The notes under the pieces are model-generated. The model had not been told where the DNA came from, did not search any database, and was given only the letters and a program-made list of their open reading frames with translations. The translations under genes were made by a program, and so were the position numbers. Shown here piece by piece: positions 20,941-30,283 of a stretch of 64,000 nucleotides of DNA; the stretch's first letter is position 1, and each line of letters begins with the position of its first letter. This stretch comes from an uncultured Roseibium sp. (GTDB lineage Bacteria > Pseudomonadota > Alphaproteobacteria > Rhizobiales > Stappiaceae): assembly GCF_947499295.1 (NCBI RefSeq), contig NZ_CANMNP010000010.1:1-64000 (forward strand), given 5' to 3'.

Positions 20941-23298
20941 TCAAAGCCCAAAGCTGCCTCCAGTGTATCCGTTCTCATCTGCCCTATTCTGTGCCGACAA
21001 GCGCGCGGTCTGCCGTTCTTTCGCCGCTTTCGCCAACCCCTTAGCGCCAGCATAGGCAATCGTCGGATCTTCCTTCAGCGCGGCGCGGGCGTCATGAAGG
21101 AGCTCTTCCTGATGCCTTAATTGGAGCAACCGGTGCCGTCGATCTTCATCGTGAACGACCTGCCGGGTTTCCTGAGCGGTTTGTAAAATACGAAGCGCTC
21201 GGGTCGCCTCAGCTTTCGCGCGGCGCAACGGTTCGCGATCGTCAAAAAGCGCGGCCAGTTCACACGATGCTTGATCCCAGCGGGCAGTTGCCCCTGACAC
21301 CCAGGCGAGTACGCCGGTAGGACGCTCTCCGCCAGTTCGAAGCCGCAGATCAGTGATACGGCTGCCGTGGCGGTCATCCCAAGATGCGTGCTCACAGGCG
21401 GCAGCGGACAGGTGGCGTCGGGCATCGGTCAGTTCCTTCGGCTCCGGGAGCTTGTCCGGATGACCAAGATCAGTGATCTTGCTCCGAAGGGCGGCGTCAA
21501 GTCGGTCGAGGAAGCGCTCGGCGGCGGCGAGGGCTTCTTGCGGGGAGCGGCGCGGACGGCGTTTGCCGGATGATGGATCACCCGCGACCGTTCCGGAATC
21601 GCGCTGTACGGGCTTCCTAGAGGGTTGATAGTTCTCGGAAGTGCGCGCCTGAGGTGATTTTAGGGAATTTTCGGCACCCGAAACCGAGGAAGAGCGTTTT
21701 CGGGCGCCCGACTGCCAGCCCTCCGGTTCGGCGTCCAGGAGGTCCACCTGCGCACGGGAGCGTGCGGCGTCGAGGTCACCCGAGACAACGGCCTGTTCGA
21801 CCATCATCCGGACGTCGACAGGCTTCTCGCCGATCAGGCGGTGAAGAGTACCGAGCGGCACGCCGTTGCGGAGGACGCTCCAGGCGCCGTCGCGGCCGGG
21901 CGCAATCTCGTAACCAGCGTTCCGGAGCGCGGCGACGCCTCCGGACTCCAATGCGGTCCGGATCTCGTCGCGGACAGCCCCCGTGCGCTTGGCATGCAGG
22001 CGCCGGGCGGCGCCCATAAGCACCTTTTCGCCACCATAGGCAAGGGTGGGGTCGGCCCGGAGGGCGTCAACCGCGGCGTCGAGAACTGCGAGCTCGCGGC
22101 GGCTCCGAGCGACCTCGCGGCGGGCGCCGGTGTCGTCGGGAGACTGCGAGGATTCGAGGATCTCACCTTTCAGGCCCGCGCGGCGATCCTTTAACCAGTG
22201 GTGCGCGGCGGCGACTGTACGGCGGTCGTCGTGACGGGCGCGGAAGGCATCGCTAAACTGCCGTGCCTGGTCGGCAGCAGCCTCGGAAACCTGCTCGGCT
22301 CCGGTCTTCTTTTTATCGTGAGGGAGGGCGCTCGTCGGGCCTAATCCGGATCGTTCCGCCCGGAATTTTGCAGACTTTTCGGATGATGGATCACCCACGG
22401 CAGGATGAGAATCGCGCTGTACGGGCTTCCTAGAGCGTTGAGCGTTCTCGGTTCTGCTCTCTTTACGCGAAATCTGATCCGGAGCGGCTTCCATCGCGTT
22501 CCGGATGTCGGCGCGTTTCTCACCGACGATCCGGTCCAGCGAGCCGATTTCGACGCCTTCGCGAGCGACAATCCAGACGCCCGATTTTCGGCCGGGCTCG
22601 ATGTCGTACCCGGTGGAGCGTATGGCCTCGGCACCGCCGTCCTTCCAGGCGTCGCGAATTTCGGCGCGGGCGTCGGAAAGGTCGATACCCCGGCGGGCAA
22701 GGGCTTGCCGTTTTTCGGGAGAGGCTGCGGACGTCGGCTTGTCTGGATCAGGACCGTACGCCCCTTCCAGCCAATCGGCGACGTCCTCGCGGCCGTTGTT
22801 CCGGAGCCAGCGGACGGCGGATTTGTGATGTCGGCCAAGAACGGGCGCCTCGCCGAGTTCAAATTCAATGAGCCGGGAAGCAGTTTCAAGTTTGATTTTC
22901 GAGAAGCCGGATTCGAGCACTTTGCCGGACGGTGAGACGCGACCGAGGACAAGGTGAGCGTGGGAATGGCCTTCGCCCGCCGGACGTTCCTTGTCATGAA
23001 CGACGAATGCGACGGGATGGTCGGCCGCGCCGAAGTGATCGCGGACGATTTCGGCGGCACGGGCAAGTTCGTCGTCGGTCAGCGCGCGGGAGGGACTGAG
23101 GTGAATATGCAGAGCTGCTGCCTCGGCGGATGTCGAATCCCGCAAGCGTTCCATGTCCCGAACGGCACCGGGAAGGTCGGTCGCGAGCGTCCCGCCGAGA
23201 ATCCGAACGCGCGGCTCGTTCTCGGGCTTGAGCAAATGCCCGACCAGCGCCCTCGTATCGCGCTGGGTCCGGACGTGGCGAGTGACGCCCGCGATCAC
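20941..23298 (-). CDS. Relaxase / mobilization nuclease (MobA-like)
   Basis: Histidine motif GEGHSHAHLVLGRVSPSGKV; partner MobC overlaps by ATGA. Confidence 0.85.
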   Translation of the reverse strand: MIAGVTRHVRTQRDTRALVGHLLKPENEPRVRILGGTLATDLPGAVRDMERLRDSTSAEAAALHIHLSPSRALTDDELARAAEIVRDHFGAADHPVAFVVHDKERPAGEGHSHAHLVLGRVSPSGKVLESGFSKIKLETASRLIEFELGEAPVLGRHHKSAVRWLRNNGREDVADWLEGAYGPDPDKPTSAASPEKRQALARRGIDLSDARAEIRDAWKDGGAEAIRSTGYDIEPGRKSGVWIVAREGVEIGSLDRIVGEKRADIRNAMEAAPDQISRKESRTENAQRSRKPVQRDSHPAVGDPSSEKSAKFRAERSGLGPTSALPHDKKKTGAEQVSEAAADQARQFSDAFRARHDDRRTVAAAHHWLKDRRAGLKGEILESSQSPDDTGARREVARSRRELAVLDAAVDALRADPTLAYGGEKVLMGAARRLHAKRTGAVRDEIRTALESGGVAALRNAGYEIAPGRDGAWSVLRNGVPLGTLHRLIGEKPVDVRMMVEQAVVSGDLDAARSRAQVDLLDAEPEGWQSGARKRSSSVSGAENSLKSPQARTSENYQPSRKPVQRDSGTVAGDPSSGKRRPRRSPQEALAAAERFLDRLDAALRSKITDLGHPDKLPEPKELTDARRHLSAAACEHASWDDRHGSRITDLRLRTGGERPTGVLAWVSGATARWDQASCELAALFDDREPLRRAKAEATRALRILQTAQETRQVVHDEDRRHRLLQLRHQEELLHDARAALKEDPTIAYAGAKGLAKAAKERQTARLSAQNRADENGYTGGSFGL

Positions 23299-23717
23299 GA
23301 CGCGCTCGCTTCACCGCCTCCGGTTTCGTGAGCGGTGACGGCTGAATGAAGGCCGCGGACGGCGGCGGTCAGGCGGTCAAGCGCGTCCGGATCAACGCGG
23401 CCGCCCTCGTGGGCATAGCGAGTGAGCTGGTTGATGTTGTTTCCGATCTGCCCGACGGCACCGGTCCACTTTCCGACGGCACGGGCGAGGTCGGTACGTG
23501 CGGCCCGGCGCGCAGGAATTGGCAGACCGGCGGCCCGGGTCAGGACTTCGCGCGCCCACGTGCCTGGGCCACATCCGGCCGCTTCGGACGCGGCATCGAT
23601 CGCCCGCCGCTCGGCAGGCAGGAGGCGGGCACTCACGCTCGCCGTCCGCTGCCGAGTCTCGGAGCGGCGCCGGGGAGCGGTAGTCGTCTCGGCGGATGTG
23701 TTGTCGGGTTCGGTCAC
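23295..23717 (-). CDS. MobC-like relaxosome accessory protein
   Basis: SARLLPAERRAIDAASEAAGCGPGTWAREVLTRAAG... AVGQIGNNINQLTRYAHEGGRV; GTG start at 23715-23717 with AAGGAG RBS (track start at 23942 is too far upstream). Confidence 0.85.
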   Translation of the reverse strand: MTEPDNTSAETTTAPRRRSETRQRTASVSARLLPAERRAIDAASEAAGCGPGTWAREVLTRAAGLPIPARRAARTDLARAVGKWTGAVGQIGNNINQLTRYAHEGGRVDPDALDRLTAAVRGLHSAVTAHETGGGEASAS

Positions 23718-23947
23718 AGCGGCTCCTTTTCTTGGCGCCCGTAAGGGTGCGGTGGGGGTCAACGGGGGAGGCTTGCCCACCCCTTGCCAGATCGGGTGGT
23801 AACGGAGTTGCCGCCCGCTGCTGGCTCCCTTCCAAAAGTGAAGGGCCTTGCTCAACGATGATTGTGCTGGAAGGGACTGACCAGGGCAAACTGCCGGCGA
23901 AAACACCGAGGGTGTTGAAGCCCACTCCCGTAACTCAGGCAATGGCG

Positions 23948-25447
23948 TCAGGAGTTCTGGGATTTTCCCTTTGTGGTCTTTCTGACCGTCGGAATCTGTT
24001 CGATTGTTCTCCGCTTCTTGAGCGGCTGATCCGCAAGATGCTTTAAGCTCCTCCTTTGTCCGTACGTGTTGTCTTCAGGGAACAGAAAGGCTGGCCTTGG
24101 AACGGGTCGCCGAGGCCGCTGAACCGAGACCGTATTGGGTTCTTGTACAGACCGTATGACTGTATCTTCACGTGCCGAACGCGTAGGATCCAACAGAGCA
24201 AATGCCGAACCAGAAGAAACCCCAGCACCAGAAGGCTTGGCAGATAGACCCGTATTTCCGGAAGGAACCGTAGTCTCAAGATCCCTACCAGCAGATTGAT
24301 CATTGGCCGTAGGTCTGATGGACACGCCGCCACTGTCCCCTTGGGTCCCAGCTGCCATATGTGGGTCAGTTTTTCGATAACCCATTGACGTAGTTGTTTT
24401 AATCCCGGCGTTGCTTGTGACTCTGGAATAGGCCTTATCCATCTCTTCCATCAACCTGTCCTTCTGGTCTTGCCGTACAATGAATGAATCATGGATCGGC
24501 AGGGCGGTAATGCCGTTCTTAACGGTCATTTCTCGTAGGACGCTCTTGGCAATTTCCGCATCAACGTTCTGAAGCCGCAACCCTGCTCCCGAATGGAAGA
24601 AGCGCTCGATCCGCCTATGCCGCTGCTTGATGGCTTTCACCAATTGTCTGGCGGTCGATTTGTCGCCGCCTACATGGGGCTGGATTGCACCGACGGCGCT
24701 CTCGTAGCTGCCTGCGTTCAGCAGGATGTTGAACGCCCGTTTACACGAGCTACGATCCCACCCATCGATCGTATATGCATCGCTTTCGAGTGAATGACCT
24801 GACATGGCATAAACAAGGCGCGGGTGGAGCATTTCGAAATCAAGTTCGCAAGTGGGTGCCCCATCAATCAGGAAGTGGATCCGGTCGCATGAGCGAACCT
24901 GTTGCCACCATCCACCGTAAAACCTTCCACCAGATGACCAGCCGCCGTTATAAACTCGATAGAGCTCATCAAAATCAGGATAGACCGCGTGCCCAGGAAA
25001 GCGGATCATCCGGCCGTCTGGCACGCCTGCGTTCAAGCGGATGTCCGCTTCGGCAATATGTCTGTTGAATTTCTCCAGAAACTTTCGTTCCCTGGCAATC
25101 CGATCAGTCTCTCGATAGGAAACCAGCTTTCCGTCGGCATCCTTCAATCGCATCAATTCGCCGACCTTGCAGTCCGCTTCTGGAAGATCGAGGTCGCGAA
25201 GGAAGGGAGCAGGCATGTAGGAACTCTGGATGCCGTTTCCATTCGGTTTGGGCGGCCTCCTGTCGTGTTCAACCAGCAGACCAGCCTCTACCAATGCATC
25301 GACCGAATGCACGACGGTGGAGTAGCCATACTCCGTCCCCCAATATCGGCTTACAGGTTCGTAGAACTTCTTCCGGCGGCTGTACGATGTGCGCTGGAAA
25401 GGTGCTTCCTTGGCAGCAAGCGCGGCATCATAGGCGATGGATGCCAT
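23948..25447 (-). CDS. Family-A DNA polymerase-like protein, possibly a replication protein with N-terminal winged-helix-like region
   Basis: Motif A CELDFEMLHPRLVYAMSG; motif B DRSSCKRAFNILLNAGS (Rx3K); LQNVDAEIAKSVLREM resembling the PolI MQGTAADIIKRAM segment; motif C ALPIHDSFIV; no exonuclease domain. Confidence 0.6.
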   Translation of the reverse strand: MASIAYDAALAAKEAPFQRTSYSRRKKFYEPVSRYWGTEYGYSTVVHSVDALVEAGLLVEHDRRPPKPNGNGIQSSYMPAPFLRDLDLPEADCKVGELMRLKDADGKLVSYRETDRIARERKFLEKFNRHIAEADIRLNAGVPDGRMIRFPGHAVYPDFDELYRVYNGGWSSGGRFYGGWWQQVRSCDRIHFLIDGAPTCELDFEMLHPRLVYAMSGHSLESDAYTIDGWDRSSCKRAFNILLNAGSYESAVGAIQPHVGGDKSTARQLVKAIKQRHRRIERFFHSGAGLRLQNVDAEIAKSVLREMTVKNGITALPIHDSFIVRQDQKDRLMEEMDKAYSRVTSNAGIKTTTSMGYRKTDPHMAAGTQGDSGGVSIRPTANDQSAGRDLETTVPSGNTGLSAKPSGAGVSSGSAFALLDPTRSAREDTVIRSVQEPNTVSVQRPRRPVPRPAFLFPEDNTYGQRRSLKHLADQPLKKRRTIEQIPTVRKTTKGKSQNS

Positions 25448-25620
25448 GGCCTTTTCGGCTCTGCGGTTTGGGCACTTCGGAAGATCGAGAACATCTGAAA
25501 GCTACTTGTAGTCCGCTTTCCACCGGAAGCTCAGAGGACGGTCACGATCGTATCCGACGTGCTCATCGGTCTCTGGCTCATCTAATTGTTGACAATTTTT
25601 TTTCAGATCGGTGCTGGTTT

Positions 25621-25641
25621 GGCTTGGCTTTATGCCAAGCC
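25621..25641. promoter_or_regulatory. Perfect 8-bp hairpin in the 450-bp gap upstream of the polymerase-like gene
   Basis: GGCTTGGC-TTTAT-GCCAAGCC. Confidence 0.5.
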
Positions 25642-25899
25642 TCGGGCTCAACCAGCGTCAACCTTCAACAGCAGGTCAACGGCCATGTTTTCGCAATTGA
25701 AAATCATTCCGTCCTCGTTGCCCGGCGCGTGCTCCAAGTGCCGCAAATGTCGGGTGTATGCCCTTATGGTGATTGCCGGCGGCGATACCGTCAACGCGTA
25801 CCGCAGAGTACGGTGCGTTGTGGTTAAAGCAAAGTGGAAACGCCTGATTTTCGGAGCCCTTCGGCACGATTCAAAGCTGCCTTTTAGTGGGCCGCAGAA

Positions 25900-26751
25900 T
25901 TACTCATTATGTATGTGCTCGCGCACTTCGTCTTCGATCTCGTCCACCAGATCGGTAACCTGCGACTCCTCAAAAATCTCCGGCTGAAATGGTGAGCCAC
26001 GTAAGATCTCCAAGGCATTCTGATATGCTGGCATCAACTGATTGTTTTCAGGAGCGCCGACAAGAAAATGCAGCTTCAAGGGTTCCGTCGTATCCTCAGC
26101 GACAGCGGCGAGGTGGCCGCGCCAGCGCCGTACCTTGTCCTTGATGCCTTCTGCGTCAGCGAGGTCCAATGATAGCGGCTCATACGCATGCCAACGTCCA
26201 TTTTTCCAAGCATGCTTGAACTCGATGCTATCTGTCTTGCCGGAAACGGTTTTTTTCTCCAAAGAGATATTCAGGTTACGCTCGGCCAAGAGAGTCCGTA
26301 CTGGGCGCCAGATGTCTTCATCCGTCTTCCGGGAACGTTGATTGACGTCGTAACGGCCAACAAATCGTTCGTAAATCCGCTCGAAAGTCTTCTCCGGATT
26401 ATCCGTGAGACCAGATCCGACCGATGACCATTGGAGCGAGCTATCGTCATGAGGGATGACGGACTTCGCGTATACCGAAACCACGTTCTTCTGCTGGAAC
26501 AGCGCTTCTTTTTGAATGTCCTTCGCCGCGAGCTTCATTCCGCGCTCAACGGTTCTCATCGCCGAGACAAATGCCTCTCGGTCGAGATCTGGAAACACAC
26601 TCTTGATCCGACCAATCGTCTTCCGGGTTCGCCACTTCAACGCACCATGGGAGGGGACGTGCAGGATCACTCCGACATTGACGAATTCGCTCGTCATGAC
26701 GTCGTGAACATATCGCAGAACGATAAAGCTATATGGCTGGCGGTCACTCAT
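25900..26751 (-). CDS. DUF3037-like protein
   Basis: MSDRQPYSFIVLRYVHDVMTSEFVNVGVILH typical of DUF3037; ATGA overlap with the HipA-like gene. Confidence 0.8.
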   Translation of the reverse strand: MSDRQPYSFIVLRYVHDVMTSEFVNVGVILHVPSHGALKWRTRKTIGRIKSVFPDLDREAFVSAMRTVERGMKLAAKDIQKEALFQQKNVVSVYAKSVIPHDDSSLQWSSVGSGLTDNPEKTFERIYERFVGRYDVNQRSRKTDEDIWRPVRTLLAERNLNISLEKKTVSGKTDSIEFKHAWKNGRWHAYEPLSLDLADAEGIKDKVRRWRGHLAAVAEDTTEPLKLHFLVGAPENNQLMPAYQNALEILRGSPFQPEIFEESQVTDLVDEIEDEVREHIHNE

Positions 26752-27542
26752 GCCAAAACCCTCCGCATTTCATTCAAGCAGCCATCGATATTATCTCGCG
26801 CACCCCTGATGAGCTGCAACGCTGCATCGACTGCGGGCCCCACTCCGGCCCAGACATTCGGAACAGCATCCCGATACTCCAGAATCCTCTCATCAGACAA
26901 GCTACTCCAGCAATCCTTGATAGGTTTATAATCTATAGCCCGTCCTTTGAGGCCCTGAAGGAAAATATGGGCACCCGGTCTATCAATCCAATTTAAGCCA
27001 CCTGGGTTCCAAGGCGGAACCCAGCCGATTATCAGACCGGCATTAAACGCGAGTTCATGATCGAAAATCCGAAGATCCGTACCGCGAACCATACAGTTGG
27101 GATTCCCGTCGCGCCTGTCAGGATTCTGAATGATGGCGTCGAACATGAATATGGCGGCAGCTTCTGGCACCATTATGTCCGGAATCGTATTTCCTTTGGC
27201 CCAGGCGGCAAATTGATTTGGAACTTTCAACGAACCAAATCCGATCTCGGAACTGTTGTTCAACTTCGTCCGGAAGCGATCGTCGGTAACCACAGCCGCG
27301 AAATCTCTCGATATTTCCACGCGGTACGGACGAGGGATCGGAAGCCTCAGATCGGCAGCCAGGCAGGCGCCAACAACTTCACGGGCCAAGCTGGATACGC
27401 CTTGATCGCAGCCTGCGGATACCTTGCAGAACAGATCAACGGATTCCCCTGCTTGATCCTCACAAATCAGGAGACCAGGCTCGGTTCTACCGCTTAATAC
27501 CGGTCGGACAAATTCGGTCGCTATCGCAAGTTCCAGCAACAA
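26748..27542 (-). CDS. HipA-like kinase
   Basis: LFCKVS lysine, catalytic-loop-like NPDRRDGNPN, metal-binding FDHE. Confidence 0.8.
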   Translation of the reverse strand: MLLELAIATEFVRPVLSGRTEPGLLICEDQAGESVDLFCKVSAGCDQGVSSLAREVVGACLAADLRLPIPRPYRVEISRDFAAVVTDDRFRTKLNNSSEIGFGSLKVPNQFAAWAKGNTIPDIMVPEAAAIFMFDAIIQNPDRRDGNPNCMVRGTDLRIFDHELAFNAGLIIGWVPPWNPGGLNWIDRPGAHIFLQGLKGRAIDYKPIKDCWSSLSDERILEYRDAVPNVWAGVGPAVDAALQLIRGARDNIDGCLNEMRRVLA

Positions 27543-27589
27543 ATCCCCCCTTCAACGCCAGTTCGAGTTTGGCGCCACCATCATTTTGA

Positions 27590-30283
27590 TCAGTCGAGCA
27601 GCTCTCCGGCCTGCGAATATGATGCCGCGAGCGATGTCAGCGTTGCGCTGGGTTGAACCGCGTCATGCGGGATAAGGACGTAGGTCCATGGCTTCCCGCC
27701 AGTCTCTTTCGCGTGATTGTTGGCATGGTAGACCCACTTCCGGGCCGCCTTGGCCTTGGCTTGAACAACCGGGTCGGCCATTTCGTTCTTCGCCTTGATC
27801 TCGACAATGAATTTTTCCTTGTCGGTCTCGACGACGAAGTCGGGTTCGTATGACTGTCCTGCGGCGTATTCGATCCGGAACTGGCCGACGCCCGGTTTCA
27901 TCCATCGTTGAACGGCCGTTTCGCTCGGAGCCTCAAGGATAACGGCAAATTCCCGTTCCTGGTCGGAATGGAATTTCTGATATGGATAGCAGCACTTGGA
28001 GAACCCTTCGAAGACGTATTTGGGCATGTCCTTCAACGGGTTCACAGACGTTCGGAAATTTCGAACGAATGCAGTACTCGGGACGTTGTAGGCTTGCGGT
28101 TTGAGCATTACGAAGCCGCGAGACACGCTCGCGCGGTAATCGGTCGGGCTTTCCCAGTAGTGCGTTTTCATCTGCTCGAATATGAAGCGGGCAAGGTCCT
28201 TTCCGTGGACCACCAACACGTTCTCAACATCGTCAGATGAGGGGAGGTAGGACTCCAGGCGTCGCACCATTTGTCCAGCCAGTTTGAAAAGAAGCTCGCT
28301 CTGGGTCTCGTAGTCGATCTGCGGCAAGTCCATCAGGTGCCGCACCAGATAGTTTTCGGGACGGTCTTCCTTGGCATTCTCGACCGTCCTTGCAAGAAAT
28401 GCGCGGGACTCGTCGCGAAGCCTCTGAACCATGATCTGATCTGCCAACGGTTGCTTGGCGATTGTTTCGAGATTCGAAAGATCGAAGTCGTGATATCCGA
28501 AGTTCACTTCGCTTGTCGGGAGAACCACGATTTCCGGAATTGAAATCGTATAGGTGACGAGTTGTTTCGTCACCTTGGCGACAGTGGCGGCCACGTCGGT
28601 TTTTTGTTCGAATGTTTCGAACGTTCCCTGTTCCGGAGCCATCACCTCTTTGACAATACGCGTGATTTCGGCCTGAACTTCGGGCGTGTCGAGCTTGTCG
28701 ATCCCCGTCTTGATTTTCCGCTCGAACTCTCGCTCGATGACGTCCCAGGTGACGCGGGCGACCTGCCGTTCTTCGTCGCTGTCGAACGTATAGGGTGTTT
28801 GTTCGGATTCTCCGAACGTACCAGCCCCTCCGGTCAACATCGTTTCGACATTCGAAGGAGCGGCGACGACATGGGCGCCTTCGTCGGAGACATCGCCGCT
28901 GCCGCCAACGATAACGGTCTTGCGGATCGAAATCAGCGATTCTGGATCGCGCGCGGCCTTGATGACGTCGTCAAAACGATCATGGGCAATGACCGTCAGG
29001 CGGTCCACCGCCTCCACTCCGGTTCGGCGGCCATAAGGAAGACGAAGACCACGTCCCAATGTTTGTTCCGTAAGGATGTCCGACGCAGAAGCGCGGAGGG
29101 GCACGATCGTATATAGGTTCGTGACGTCCCATCCTTCTTTCAGCTTGTTGACGTGAATGACGATGTCGGTTTCCGCGTCATGTTCCAAGGCGACGAGTTT
29201 GGTGGTCGCTTCCTCCGTCTCTTCGCCGCGCGTGCCGGAATGCACTTCAATGACGCGTCCGCGGTATCGTCCCTGAAAAAACTCGTCGGACTCCACGTAC
29301 TTCCGGATCTCTCCGGCATGGGCCGTGTCTTGGGCGACAACGAGCATGAAGGGATGGACTAGCTTGCGGCCAGTCTGTTGGGAATAGATTGCAAGTTCAG
29401 CCTTCGTATGCTCGTGGCAATGGATGCCGTCTTCCAGTTTCATCCGTTCGAGCTGTTCCGGACTGATGCTGTCAGCCCGGAATCCTTCACGGGTGGCGAC
29501 GGCAGGGTCTTTGACGTAGCCATCCTCCATCGCCTGTCCCAAGGGGTAGTCGTAGATCACATTCTTGAACAGAGCGGATCGGGCGCCGACAGAACGCGGC
29601 GTCGCGGTCAATTCGAGGCCTATAACGGGTTTGAGTTCGGCGATCGCCGTCATTCCGGCTTTGGCTCGGTACCGATGAGCCTCGTCCATCAAGAGCACGA
29701 GATCGGGAAGACCTGAAAGATAGTCGAAATAGCTCTCGCCGATATATTCGTGCAGCTTTCGAATCCGGCCGGCTTCCTTGTTGATCTTGTCGACATTGAA
29801 AATGAAGACGATTGCCGTGTCGCCCAGCAGGTCCCCACGCACGGCGTAGCCTCGTTCCCAGTTGTCTCCTGTCTCGACAAGGGGAGGGACTTGGGCGAAT
29901 TCGGCTATGCCCCGGAACACATATTTCGGCGAATTCTGTTGGCTGAAATCGGCAACCAGTTTCTCGTAGATCGTTGTGTTGGGGGCGAGGATAAAAAAGT
30001 GCTTTGAACGTCCTGTGAGATACAAGTAGGCGATGAAGGCGCCCATCAATCGGGTTTTGCCGACGCCCGTTGCCAGCGCGAAACACAGGGACGGAAACTC
30101 CCGTTCAAAATCGGATAGGCTCGGATAGGTCGCCCTGATGGCATCCAAGGTTGTGACGAGATCGACGTCTTTCGAAAATTCGATGGTATCCAGCACGTCA
30201 GCGAGAATATCGAGTGCCTCGGCCTGCGGTGTCCGTAGGGAAAGACGCGCCTTGATCTGGCTTAGCTGTCTCTGCAACATCAT
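27590..30283 (-). CDS. Type III restriction Res-like helicase/endonuclease
   Basis: ATGVGKTRLMGA Walker A, LLMDEAHRYRA, ELTATPR, C-terminal PD-(D/E)xK (YEPDFVVETDKEKFIVEIKAK). Confidence 0.9.
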   Translation of the reverse strand: MMLQRQLSQIKARLSLRTPQAEALDILADVLDTIEFSKDVDLVTTLDAIRATYPSLSDFEREFPSLCFALATGVGKTRLMGAFIAYLYLTGRSKHFFILAPNTTIYEKLVADFSQQNSPKYVFRGIAEFAQVPPLVETGDNWERGYAVRGDLLGDTAIVFIFNVDKINKEAGRIRKLHEYIGESYFDYLSGLPDLVLLMDEAHRYRAKAGMTAIAELKPVIGLELTATPRSVGARSALFKNVIYDYPLGQAMEDGYVKDPAVATREGFRADSISPEQLERMKLEDGIHCHEHTKAELAIYSQQTGRKLVHPFMLVVAQDTAHAGEIRKYVESDEFFQGRYRGRVIEVHSGTRGEETEEATTKLVALEHDAETDIVIHVNKLKEGWDVTNLYTIVPLRASASDILTEQTLGRGLRLPYGRRTGVEAVDRLTVIAHDRFDDVIKAARDPESLISIRKTVIVGGSGDVSDEGAHVVAAPSNVETMLTGGAGTFGESEQTPYTFDSDEERQVARVTWDVIEREFERKIKTGIDKLDTPEVQAEITRIVKEVMAPEQGTFETFEQKTDVAATVAKVTKQLVTYTISIPEIVVLPTSEVNFGYHDFDLSNLETIAKQPLADQIMVQRLRDESRAFLARTVENAKEDRPENYLVRHLMDLPQIDYETQSELLFKLAGQMVRRLESYLPSSDDVENVLVVHGKDLARFIFEQMKTHYWESPTDYRASVSRGFVMLKPQAYNVPSTAFVRNFRTSVNPLKDMPKYVFEGFSKCCYPYQKFHSDQEREFAVILEAPSETAVQRWMKPGVGQFRIEYAAGQSYEPDFVVETDKEKFIVEIKAKNEMADPVVQAKAKAARKWVYHANNHAKETGGKPWTYVLIPHDAVQPSATLTSLAASYSQAGELLD

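Noticed and set aside
22341-23066. 241-aa minus-strand ORF within the relaxase
   Set aside because: Out-of-frame overlap of the relaxase in high-GC DNA.
25586-25987. 133-aa plus-strand ORF with CSKCRKC
   Set aside because: Overlaps the DUF3037 3' end and noncoding gap; no RBS or family recognised; possibly a remnant.
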